Below, one piece after another: positions 8,757-15,556 of a DNA stretch of 64,000 nucleotides (position 1 is its first letter; each line of letters begins with the position of its first letter). Both the position numbers and the translations under genes were made by a program. This DNA is from Micromonospora rhizosphaerae. GTDB lineage: Bacteria; Actinomycetota; Actinomycetes; Mycobacteriales; Micromonosporaceae. The stretch covers positions 4,092,001 to 4,156,000 of the forward strand of contig NZ_FMHV01000002.1 in the NCBI RefSeq assembly GCF_900091465.1, in the 5' to 3' direction. The notes under the pieces were generated by a model that saw only the letters and a list, made by a program, of their open reading frames with translations, had not been told where the DNA came from and ran no database searches.

Positions 8757-9364
8757 GCGTACCCGACCGGCTGGCTCCACCGGCCTCGATGCACGACCTC
8801 CTCCGTAGGTCGGCGCCGGCTGCGCAGGTCGCGGGGTGGCTCGTCGCTGTAACCGATCGAGATCGCGCCGATCGGGGTGAACTGCGGCGGCACTCCGAAA
8901 GCCTCGCGGAAGGCCTCGATCCGGTCGACCGGGATTCCGAAGAAACACGCGCCCAGCTCGGCGTCGACGGCGGTCAGCAGCATCAGCAGCGACGCCATTC
9001 CCGTATCGATGTCCCAGTACGGGGCGGGCCACCACGCGTCCGACCGGTCGGTGAATCCCTTGTCCGGCTGGGCGTAGCGGTCCAGGTAGGCGTCCTTGTT
9101 CGAATGGGGCACGATCAGCAGGGGCGCCGCAACGTTCGCCGCGAACCAGTTCTCGGGCCGTTCCTCGGGGCGCACCGCGGTCCGGAACCGCGCGATGTCG
9201 GCTGGATTGTCGAGCACCAGGAAGCCCCAGCCCTGCGAGAAGCCAGCTGATGGCGCCCGCAGGCCGTTACGCACGATGCGCTCGATCACGTCGGGGGGAA
9301 CCGGCCGGTCCGGGTCATAGCTGCGCACCATGCGTCGCCGCCGGACAACATCCTGAAAATCCAT
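8753..9364 (-). CDS. Nitroreductase family oxidoreductase
   Basis: Encodes 203 residues. The FMN-binding start 'VVRRRRMVRSYDPDRPV' (residues 6-22), 'NGLRAPSAGFSQGW' and 'DIDTGMASLLMLLTAVDAELGACFFG' are those of the NAD(P)H:FMN nitroreductase fold. 'PIGAISIGYSDE' lies near the C-terminus. These are homodimeric flavin enzymes reducing nitro groups, quinones or flavins; the arginine-rich start resembles the BluB-like branch, but BluB residues cannot be confirmed by eye. Monocistronic, ATG at 9364. Its 3' end overlaps the convergent CMD gene, leaving no room for a terminator. Confidence 0.85.
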   Translation of the reverse strand: MDFQDVVRRRRMVRSYDPDRPVPPDVIERIVRNGLRAPSAGFSQGWGFLVLDNPADIARFRTAVRPEERPENWFAANVAAPLLIVPHSNKDAYLDRYAQPDKGFTDRSDAWWPAPYWDIDTGMASLLMLLTAVDAELGACFFGIPVDRIEAFREAFGVPPQFTPIGAISIGYSDEPPRDLRSRRRPTEEVVHRGRWSQPVGYA

Positions 9365-9490
9365 GGCAGCACCGTACTCACTCGGCAGGCTGGGATGGCC
9401 CCGCCCGTTGAGCTGCCAACGGGCGTTGGCGACCCTACGGGTGGCAAATTGGATTGCACGACGTGCGCGCCGATGGCCAAAGTTGGCGGC

Positions 9491-10234
9491 ATGCGACAGG
9501 AAGACATCTGGGACCTCGATGCCGCCCAGCGCTATGACACGCCGGGCACCGGAATGTTCGCGCCCGAGGTCTTGGGGCCGACCGTGGACCGCCTCGCCGA
9601 ACTTGCCGGCGACGGACGGGCGCTCGAGTTCGCCGTCGGAACCGGCCGCGTGGCCGTCCCACTTGCTGAGCGAGGTGTGGCCGTCACCGGCATCGAGCTG
9701 TCACCTCCGATGATCGACCAACTGCGAACGAAGGCGGACGAAGCCACGATCCCCGTGATCGTCGGCGACATGGCTACCGCGGTCGCCCCAGGCAAATACA
9801 CGCTCGTCTACCTCGTCTACAACACGATCTCCAACCTGCTCACCCAAGCCGAGCAGGTCGCGTGCTTCCGCAATGCCGCCCGCCACCTCACCCCCGGCGG
9901 CCGGTTCGTGATCGAGCTCTGGGTACCCGAGCTGCGCAAGCTCCCCCCGGGGCAGCAGGCCACGGTCTGGCACTCCGAGCCGGGCTACATCGGCTTGGAC
10001 ACCTACGACGTTCTGCGTCAGCACGTCGTATCGCACCACTTCATGTTCGATGAGAGCAGACAGGCTCGGCTGACCCGCAGCCCGCACCGCTACATCTGGC
10101 CGGCCGAGCTCGACCTCATGGCGCAACCGGCCGGGTTCGAGCTGGAGACCAGGCATGCGGACTGGGCCGGAGCCGAATTCACCGCCGAGTCCCGGTCCCA
10201 CGTGTCCGTCTACCGCATCCCGCGGGCCCACTAG
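9491..10234 (+). CDS. Class I SAM-dependent methyltransferase
   Basis: Encodes 247 residues from the ATG at 9491; another in-frame ATG at 9473 cannot be excluded and neither has a clear ribosome site. Motif I 'ALEFAVGTGRVAVPLAERG' lies near residues 41-59 and 'VTGIELSPPMID' follows. Then come 'VYLVYNTISNLL' (motif II region) and 'GGRFVIELWVPEL' (motif III). This matches small-molecule methyltransferases widespread in Micromonospora and Streptomyces. The acceptor substrate is unknown. It is followed by the VOC gene on the same strand, 57 bp on. Confidence 0.85.
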   Translation: MRQEDIWDLDAAQRYDTPGTGMFAPEVLGPTVDRLAELAGDGRALEFAVGTGRVAVPLAERGVAVTGIELSPPMIDQLRTKADEATIPVIVGDMATAVAPGKYTLVYLVYNTISNLLTQAEQVACFRNAARHLTPGGRFVIELWVPELRKLPPGQQATVWHSEPGYIGLDTYDVLRQHVVSHHFMFDESRQARLTRSPHRYIWPAELDLMAQPAGFELETRHADWAGAEFTAESRSHVSVYRIPRAH

Positions 10235-10291
10235 CTTCGGCCGAGTGGCCGAGGTACCACGTCCCCCCGCCTCGTCTGCCACCATGGGCTC

Positions 10292-10624
10292 GTGGACGAG
10301 CAGATCACGCCGATCCTTCGCACCGACAACGCCGAAGCTGCCGTGGCCTGGTACGGGCGGCTGGGCTTTACCAAAGACTGGGAGCACCGCTTCGAGCCGG
10401 ACCTTCCGCTGTTCGTGTCGATCTCGCGGGGGCCCATGCGGATCTTCCTGTCCGAGCACAAGGGCGACGCCCGCCCCGACACGCTGCTCTACCTGAGCGT
10501 CCATGACATCGACGCGGTGGCCGCGGAGTTCGGCCTGAGCGTGCAACAGGCCCCCTGGGGACCCGAGATCGAGGTACGCGATCCCGACGGCAACCGGCTA
10601 CGGCTCGGAGCGACACAGAGCTGA
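10292..10624 (+). CDS. VOC family (glyoxalase/bleomycin-resistance-like) protein
   Basis: Encodes 110 residues from a GTG. Two beta-alpha-beta-beta-beta units are visible: 'QITPILRTDNAEAAVAWYGRLGF', then 'DTLLYLSVHDIDAVAAEFG' and the terminal 'EIEVRDPDGNRLRLG' with the metal-site Glu. The length is that of single-domain dimeric members. Family roles include glyoxalase, dioxygenase and drug sequestration; nothing here decides among them. Probably in the same transcript as the upstream methyltransferase. Confidence 0.8.
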   Translation: MDEQITPILRTDNAEAAVAWYGRLGFTKDWEHRFEPDLPLFVSISRGPMRIFLSEHKGDARPDTLLYLSVHDIDAVAAEFGLSVQQAPWGPEIEVRDPDGNRLRLGATQS

Positions 10625-10865
10625 ACGGCTCGGCACGGCAGGTGACGTACCGCGGCTGGGTGGCCTGCTGCCTCGTATGGCCAGCTCCGCAGCCTCCCGC
10701 AAGGGCTGGGCCTTCATCGACTTCCCCATCGACCGCGGCCTCGCCTTCCTCACCACCGTCGCGAGGTCAGGGCCCCGTGACTCGTTCTTTCCTACGACAT
10801 CGGTGAGATTCTCCGCCGGCTCAACGAGCACGAGGCCGGACGCATCGTCGCGCCGGCGGCCTCAG

Positions 10866-10937
10866 ACCCGGTACGACAAGCTCGCCGTGCGCTACCAGGC
10901 CACACTGCACATCACCGCGATCGACGAATGGCTCTGA
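10866..10937 (+). pseudogene. C-terminal scrap of an IS5-type transposase
   Basis: Encodes 'TRYDKLAVRYQATLHITAIDEWL' split over this segment, then TGA, which closely matches the extreme C-terminus of actinobacterial IS5-family transposases (typically TRYDKLAVRYEATVLVAAINEWL). Nothing upstream in this frame resembles the rest of such a transposase, so only the last ~23 codons remain. The surrounding stretch 10625-10974 holds no other gene I can support. Confidence 0.6.
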
Positions 10938-10974
10938 CCCGCCTACGAACACAGCCTCATGCGCCGTGCTCCCG

Positions 10975-11580
10975 CTATTCGGGGTCCGGGCGGCGCAGCG
11001 TCAGCGACTGGAACCGGTGGCCGCGGTCGGTATCGACGGGGTGGAAGTCCACGACGTCGAACCATGCGGTGGCGAAGCCGAGTAACTGCTCGTCGGTGCG
11101 CCACGAGAAGAAGCGCGGCGGCACGTGCTCGTCGTCGTCGATGGGGCCTTCGGCGCTCTCGTTACCGCCGTACACGCCGACGAAGAAGAGCCCGCCGGGG
11201 CACAGGACCGCCCGGATCGCCGCCAGGACCGCGGGCAGGTCGTGGTTGGGCACGTGCAGCAGGCAGTTCATCGCGAACACCGCGTCGAACGAGCTGGCCG
11301 GGAAGTTCAGTTGCAGGAAGTCCATGACGTGGGCCTCGATGCCCTTGGCCCGGCAGTGATCGACCATCACCGGCGAGAGGTCAGCCGCGACGACGGCGAA
11401 GCCCTCCTGCTGGAAGTAGGCGCTGTCCTGCCCGGTGCCAGCGCCGATCTCCAGCAGCCGCGCGCCCGGCGCCAGCCGGTCACGGAACGCCTGCCGTTCC
11501 GCCAGCTTCCACGGCTCCTTGACGAGCCCGTCACGCCAGGCCGCGCGCGCGTCGTACGCCTCACGCAGCGAGCCGAGCAC
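10975..11580 (-). CDS. Class I SAM-dependent methyltransferase
   Basis: Encodes 201 residues from a GTG. 'RLLEIGAGTGQDSAYFQQEGF' (motif I, residues ~42-62), 'VVAADLSPVMVDHCRAKG', 'FDAVFAMNCLLHVPNHDL' and 'LCPGGLFFVGVYGGNE' make a complete Rossmann methyltransferase. The tail 'RFFSWRTDEQLLGFATAWFDVVDF' is typical of small actinobacterial class I members. A few more residues could precede the GTG because the frame is open upstream. Substrate unknown; convergent with the transposase scrap. Confidence 0.85.
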   Translation of the reverse strand: MLGSLREAYDARAAWRDGLVKEPWKLAERQAFRDRLAPGARLLEIGAGTGQDSAYFQQEGFAVVAADLSPVMVDHCRAKGIEAHVMDFLQLNFPASSFDAVFAMNCLLHVPNHDLPAVLAAIRAVLCPGGLFFVGVYGGNESAEGPIDDDEHVPPRFFSWRTDEQLLGFATAWFDVVDFHPVDTDRGHRFQSLTLRRPDPE

Positions 11581-11611
11581 CTCGTCGTATCGAAGCCCTC
11601 GCGCCTGAACG

Positions 11612-11941
11612 TTAGCTCCCTGCAGTAGAGCCGATGATCATCGTGCCCACAAAGCCGCACCAGACGAGGACGAACAGCCCGTAGATGGCGGTGAAGATCC
11701 AGCCGACCACGAGACCGGCCGTGGCAAGCTCAACCCCGCGTTCGCCTGTCTGGGCGATCTGTTTCTTGGCCTTGTTGCCGAAATAGATGCCCAACGGCGG
11801 GAACACCATCGCGCCAAAGACCAGCGCAAGGATCGCGTACATGTTGACCGGCGGCGAGTACGCAAAGGGCGGATACGGCGGGTAGCCCGGCGGCGGGCCT
11901 GGCACCGGTGGGGGTTGCTGAGTCGGCGGCTGGTCGGTCAT
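11612..11941 (-). CDS. DUF4190-type small membrane protein
   Basis: Encodes 109 residues from the ATG at 11941 with GGAGGG upstream. A proline-rich N-terminus (residues 1-33, PPP and PPY runs) precedes two transmembrane helices (about 35-55 and 78-103). The 'YFGNKAKKQIAQTGERGVELATAGLVVGW' region between them is the DUF4190 hallmark. Such proteins are cytoplasmic-membrane proteins of unknown role, often with low-complexity tails. Monocistronic. Confidence 0.85.
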   Translation of the reverse strand: MTDQPPTQQPPPVPGPPPGYPPYPPFAYSPPVNMYAILALVFGAMVFPPLGIYFGNKAKKQIAQTGERGVELATAGLVVGWIFTAIYGLFVLVWCGFVGTMIIGSTAGS

Positions 11942-12287
11942 GTTGCCCTCCGGAGGGGTGGCGGCTACCTCCACAGTGTGAAGGAGCCCGCAAGCGCGCC
12001 CCAGGAAACACTTTCACCCCGTGGCGCTGGCAGCCCCAGGGCATCCACAACGGCGGGCGCGCGGACAGCGCAGATGTGTGCGTCGCGATCCGCCACGTGG
12101 ATGGCTCTCCGGGCCTGGCGATAGGCCTTGAAGCTGTCTAGTGCCGCATCAGGCAACGTTTGCCCTGTTTTGGTGTGACGGGTTCGCCGTGAGCCGACAG
12201 CGTTCACGGCGTCTCGGCTGAGGTGTAGCGGAACGGCTGGTGTTCTGCGCCGGAAATTCGCCTTATAAGTAGGTGTTGGGTGGTGGG

Positions 12288-12350
12288 ATGCCGAGGACCG
12301 GGCGTCCCACCCCGCCGCTGGTGTTGTCCGACGAGGAACGCGCGACGTTG
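12288..12350 (+). pseudogene. IS630 transposase N-terminal fragment (inverted)
   Basis: Reads 'MPRTGRPTPPLVLSDEERATL' in segments from an ATG, the typical first ~20 residues of an IS630-family transposase. It then hits TAG, where the sequence turns into the opposite-strand fragment. The ATG, the Pro-rich start and 'DEERATL' are the recognisable parts. Confidence 0.55.
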
Positions 12351-12895
12351 TAGGTGGCGCGGCGCCTGCGGCGTGATTCCCGCTCGGGGGCCTTGTGGCT
12401 GCCGCCGCGTTCGGCCCGCTGCCGGCCCGGGTGCGGCATCAGGTTGAGCGGCCCGAACTCGTCCATGCAGAAGACCACTCCCGGCTCGCCTTCCTCGGGT
12501 ATGACCTCGCCGTCGGCGATCGCGTAGAGGTGCTCGACACGGGCCTTCTTGGGCGCGTAGTCGGGGTCACGGGAGGTCTTCCAGATCTGCAGGCGTTGAA
12601 AGGAGACGCCCTCCTCGCGGAGCAGGATGCGCAAGCCCTCGTGGCTGATGTCGTCGACCGCCCCCTCGGCAATCAGGAAATCCGCCAGCTTGGTCAGGCT
12701 TCAGGTAGAGAACGGCAGGTCGTGGTCGGTCGGCTTCGACTTGGCGATCTTCTTGATCTCGCGGCGCTCGGGCAGTGTGAAGGTCATTGGCCGGCCGCCC
12801 TTGTACTTCGGGTACAGGCCAGGCGTCACCCGCAACGCGCTGCGCGCCGTGCGGTGCACCCGCGGCGCGCACGGATCGCGACGACGAGGCATGAA
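12351..12895 (-). pseudogene. IS630-family transposase fragment with nonsense codon
   Basis: Read on the minus strand from about 12895: 'TPGLYPKYKGGRP', 'FTLPERREIKKIAKSKP', 'HDLPFST', a TGA at 12703-12701 where the family has Trp, then 'SLTKLADFLIAEGAVDDISHEGL' in pieces. Next come 'EEGVSFQR', 'WKTSRDPDYAPKKARVEHLYA' and 'VVFCMDEFGPLNL' with the first catalytic Asp. It ends with 'RRRRATYN' at the junction with the inverted 5' fragment. The second and third DDE residues are missing. Non-functional. Confidence 0.75.
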
Positions 12896-13013
12896 CCGAA
12901 GCCAACACCACCCGTACGACAGGTTTCACAGCTGCGGCCGACCCGGCAAACGTTAGTGGACACCGCACTGGCGTCCTGTTCGTACGATGGCCGCATAGGT
13001 GTGGGAGGTCGTC

Positions 13014-13508
13014 GTGTCTGTCGAGAACCGGGCGAAAAAGCCGTGGCTTCCGCCGCGCTGGTTCATCCGTCTGGCCTGGTCGGTGCACCGGGGCCTGTAC
13101 CGGGTCTTTCGTGGCCGGGTCGGACTGTGGCGGCCACGCGCCGGCGGCTGGGGCACCCTACGGCTGACCGCTACCGGGCGCCGCACCGGCCAGCAGCGCA
13201 GCGTCATCATCGGGTACGTCGAGGATGGGCCGAACCTGGTCTCGCTGGCGATGAACGGGTGGGGTGAGGGTGAGCCCGCCTGGTGGCTCAACCTGCAGAC
13301 GCATCCGGACGCGACCGTCGATCTGGTCGACGGGCAGCGGCTGGTACGTGGTCACGCCGCAACAGGTGACGAGCGGTTGCGGCTGTGGGCCCGCTGGCGC
13401 GAGATCGACACGAACCTCGACGCCTACGCGGCGCTGCGGTCGTCCGAGACCGCAGTGGTGGTCCTGGAGCCCAGACCCGGCGCGTCGGACACGTTGCAGG
13501 GAAGCTGA
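13014..13508 (+). CDS. F420-type nitroreductase (DDN/DUF385) family protein
   Basis: Encodes 164 residues from the GTG at 13014, which has GGGAGG 5 nt upstream; an upstream GTG at 12999 lies before that site. The split-barrel motif 'RLTATGRRTGQQRSVIIGYV', followed by 'AMNGWGEGEPAWWLNLQTHPDATVDLV', is the deazaflavin (F420)-dependent nitroreductase signature ('GRRTG' and 'PAWWLNL'). These enzymes use F420H2 to reduce quinones and nitro compounds at the membrane face. A close paralogue lies 218 bp downstream on the same strand. Physiological substrate unknown. Confidence 0.85.
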   Translation: MSVENRAKKPWLPPRWFIRLAWSVHRGLYRVFRGRVGLWRPRAGGWGTLRLTATGRRTGQQRSVIIGYVEDGPNLVSLAMNGWGEGEPAWWLNLQTHPDATVDLVDGQRLVRGHAATGDERLRLWARWREIDTNLDAYAALRSSETAVVVLEPRPGASDTLQGS

Positions 13509-13726
13509 ACGGCCGACGACCCACCGTCGTCACAGTGGGAGCCCGCTCCGATCACCGCTCGCGTCGGTCGTGGTCGGCTGGCACGAGTGGCGGGCAGTGA
13601 CGGTGCCGCGAGTTGCTGCCGATGGCGCGCCCAGGACCGTACGCGCGTGCGCGATGAGCGGATGAACGCGCGTTTGCCGACCTAACCCGGCTATCCACCG
13701 ACCCCCTGGTCTGGTAGATAGTGACC

Positions 13727-14167
13727 ATGGCGAAACGGTCTGGCGGATTCGGTAGAGTTCTCACGCGGGGTTTTCTGCGTACGGCCGTGTGGCTGTACCG
13801 GCGCAGCGGCGGGAAGCTCGGCGGCAAGATGTTCGGCGCACCGGTGCTGTTGCTGACCACGACCGGGCGCAAGTCGGGGCGGTCGTGGACGGTTCCGTTG
13901 ATGTACCAGACCGACGGCGACCACTGGGTGATCATCGCGTCCAACGGCGGCAGCGCCAGGCACCCCGCCTGGTGGCTCAATCTGCGCTCGCAGCCGGACG
14001 CCTCCGTACAGATCGGCCGGCAGACGTACCCGGTCAGCGCCCTCGAGACCGCTGGCGAGGACCGCGAGCGCCTGTGGCAGCAGATGGCCGACATGTACAA
14101 GGGCTACGACGGGTACGCGCGGAAGACCACCCGCCGGATTCCCGTGGTTGTACTGCAAAGGCGCTAA
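13727..14167 (+). CDS. F420-type nitroreductase (DDN/DUF385) family protein, paralogue
   Basis: Encodes 146 residues from the ATG at 13727 (a GTG at 13721 is also in frame). 'LTTTGRKSGRSWTVPLMYQ' and 'GSARHPAWWLNLRSQPDASVQIG' carry the same F420-binding signatures as the gene before it. The C-terminal 'YKGYDGYARKTTRRIPVVVLQRR' matches the mycobacterial Ddn/Rv3547 style more closely than its neighbour. The pair probably arose by an old duplication, since the two share only the motif regions. Transcribed separately or together; the 218-bp gap allows its own promoter. Confidence 0.87.
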   Translation: MAKRSGGFGRVLTRGFLRTAVWLYRRSGGKLGGKMFGAPVLLLTTTGRKSGRSWTVPLMYQTDGDHWVIIASNGGSARHPAWWLNLRSQPDASVQIGRQTYPVSALETAGEDRERLWQQMADMYKGYDGYARKTTRRIPVVVLQRR

Positions 14168-14247
14168 GGCATGCTGCCCGACGGTTTGCACGCCGGCACT
14201 GCGGTAGATGCGTGCGTTCGCCGTCGCAATCGCGAAGGTGCCCCTAT

Positions 14248-14958
14248 TTAGACCACGCCGGATAGGTACTCCGCACGTCGCTGCGGTTCGAACTTCTCGA
14301 TCGCGTACCGCAGCATGACCCGTGGCATGGCCCGGTGATGTCGGGCCAGGAAGTCCTCCTCCGCCGCCCGGTCGCGGTTGCCCACCTCGCGCAGCATCCA
14401 GCCCACCGCCTTGTGCACGAGGTCGTGTGGGTCGCGCAGGAGCCGTTCACTGAGCCGCAAGGTCCAATGGAAGTCTCCGGCTTTGATGAACGCGAGCGTC
14501 GCCATGATGGCGATCCGCCGGTCCCACACCAACGTCGACTCGACCAACCGATCCAGTACGCTGCGGTCCTTGTCGATCAGCCACGGACCGACGATGTACG
14601 GCGCCGATGAGTCCACGAGGTCCCAGTTGTTGATTCGGCCGGTGCTGGCCAGGATGAGGCTGAAGATCCGGCCCCGTTCCTCCTCGTCCCCCTTGGTGAA
14701 CTTTCGCACCAGGATGAAAAGCGATGTCAGCCGCTCCTCATGCACGCTGCTGGTCAGCAGCTTTGCCGTTTCGGTCAGCGAGAGATCGCGCCAGTACCGG
14801 CCGGCCACCCTGCGCTGTTCCGGCACGGAAACGCCGATGGCCCGGTCGCCCTCGCCGTACCCGCCTGGAATCATCTGCAGAAACCGGCTCGCTTGCTCCG
14901 CTCGACGCGGGTCGGCCAGGCTGGCGAGTTCGTGACGGACGTCGGCGGTCGTGGCCAT
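14248..14958 (-). CDS. DNA alkylation repair (AlkD-like HEAT-repeat) protein
   Basis: Encodes 236 residues from the ATG at 14958. The all-helical ALK repeats are clear: 'IGVSVPEQRRVAGRYWRDL', 'HEERLTSLFILVRKFTKGDEEERGRIFSLIL', 'INNWDLVDSSAPYIVGPWL', 'WDRRIAIMATLAFIKAGDF' and 'DLVHKAVGWMLREVGNRDRAAEEDFL'. 'NWDLVD' and 'KAVGWMLREVG' are family signatures. AlkD glycosylases excise bulky N3- and N7-alkylpurines without base flipping. Here the normally important Trp/Asp ('NNWDLVD') are retained. Monocistronic; it points away from a possible promoter region shared with nothing. Confidence 0.88.
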   Translation of the reverse strand: MATTADVRHELASLADPRRAEQASRFLQMIPGGYGEGDRAIGVSVPEQRRVAGRYWRDLSLTETAKLLTSSVHEERLTSLFILVRKFTKGDEEERGRIFSLILASTGRINNWDLVDSSAPYIVGPWLIDKDRSVLDRLVESTLVWDRRIAIMATLAFIKAGDFHWTLRLSERLLRDPHDLVHKAVGWMLREVGNRDRAAEEDFLARHHRAMPRVMLRYAIEKFEPQRRAEYLSGVV

Positions 14959-15147
14959 GACTGTGCAATCTACCGCGACCGCCGGTAGCGACTGCCAAAA
15001 AGGGTGGAGGCCGTCTTGCCCGCGGCCGGCCGCGGACTCCATGGTCCGGCCCTTCTCGCTTCTCGGCGAACATCGCGTTGCAGCCCCGCCTTGCGGGTGG
15101 TGGCAACCGGCCTTGGTGGCGCGGGCCGGACGCTGTGCCCTGCTGGC

Positions 15148-15507
15148 CTACCGCAGCCACCGCAGTGCGGCGTCCACGGTGTCCTCGGGGCTGCTATTGA
15201 AGGCGATGGCCGCGTCGGGAGCATGCTGCCGGACAAGGTTGACCAGCTTCTCGAAGAACTCGAGCAACGGCTCGTGCTTGCGGATTCCGCCTCCAACCAC
15301 CACGCAGGCGTAGTCCTTTCGGGTTAGCGCCTCGACGATCGCTCCTTCGGCGTTCTCGTCGGGTGCTACCAAGCACAAGTCGGCCTCGATACCATGATCG
15401 CCGAAGCGGGCGTGGCCACGTGTTATCGCCGCCACGACCGGCTCAGGATCCCAGCCCGGGATCCTGACGGGATCGAGACCGACCACCAACACTCGCCTCA
15501 GTGCCAT
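15148..15507 (-). CDS. Conserved hypothetical protein (Rossmann-like, 'RRVLVVGLDP')
   Basis: Encodes 119 residues from the ATG at 15507, with GGGAGG close upstream. It starts 'MALRRVLVVGLDPVRIPGW', then has 'GIEADLCLVAPDENAEGAIVEAL', 'YACVVVGGGIRKHEPLLEFFEKLV' and 'APDAAIAFNSSPEDTVDAALRWL'. This resembles a family of ~120-residue proteins found across actinobacteria and proteobacteria, with an alternating beta/alpha layout like a response-regulator or flavodoxin fold. No phosphorylation Asp or cofactor motif can be assigned, so no function is proposed. It lies 50 bp upstream of the FG-GAP gene's end and on the same strand. Confidence 0.75.
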   Translation of the reverse strand: MALRRVLVVGLDPVRIPGWDPEPVVAAITRGHARFGDHGIEADLCLVAPDENAEGAIVEALTRKDYACVVVGGGIRKHEPLLEFFEKLVNLVRQHAPDAAIAFNSSPEDTVDAALRWLR

Positions 15508-15556
15508 GCATCCTCCCACTCCGGCACATCCTCCAGGAACGCCAGATACCGGCCAG

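Larger units (their letters stand above)
12155..12954. mobile_element. Scrambled IS630-family element remnant
   Basis: The decamer AACGTTTGCC (12155-12164) recurs inverted as GGCAAACGTT (12945-12954), bounding 800 bp as terminal inverted repeats would. Inside are two IS630 transposase fragments in opposite orientations (12288-12350 plus, 12351-12895 minus). The DDE C-terminal half is absent. A normal element of this family is about 1.0-1.2 kb with one uninterrupted gene, so this copy is deleted, internally inverted and dead. The flanking stretch 11942-12154 shows no gene. Confidence 0.6.

Noticed and set aside
10677..10937. An 86-codon gene
   Set aside because: Only its last ~23 codons match anything (an IS5 transposase tail); the rest has no resemblance to a protein family.
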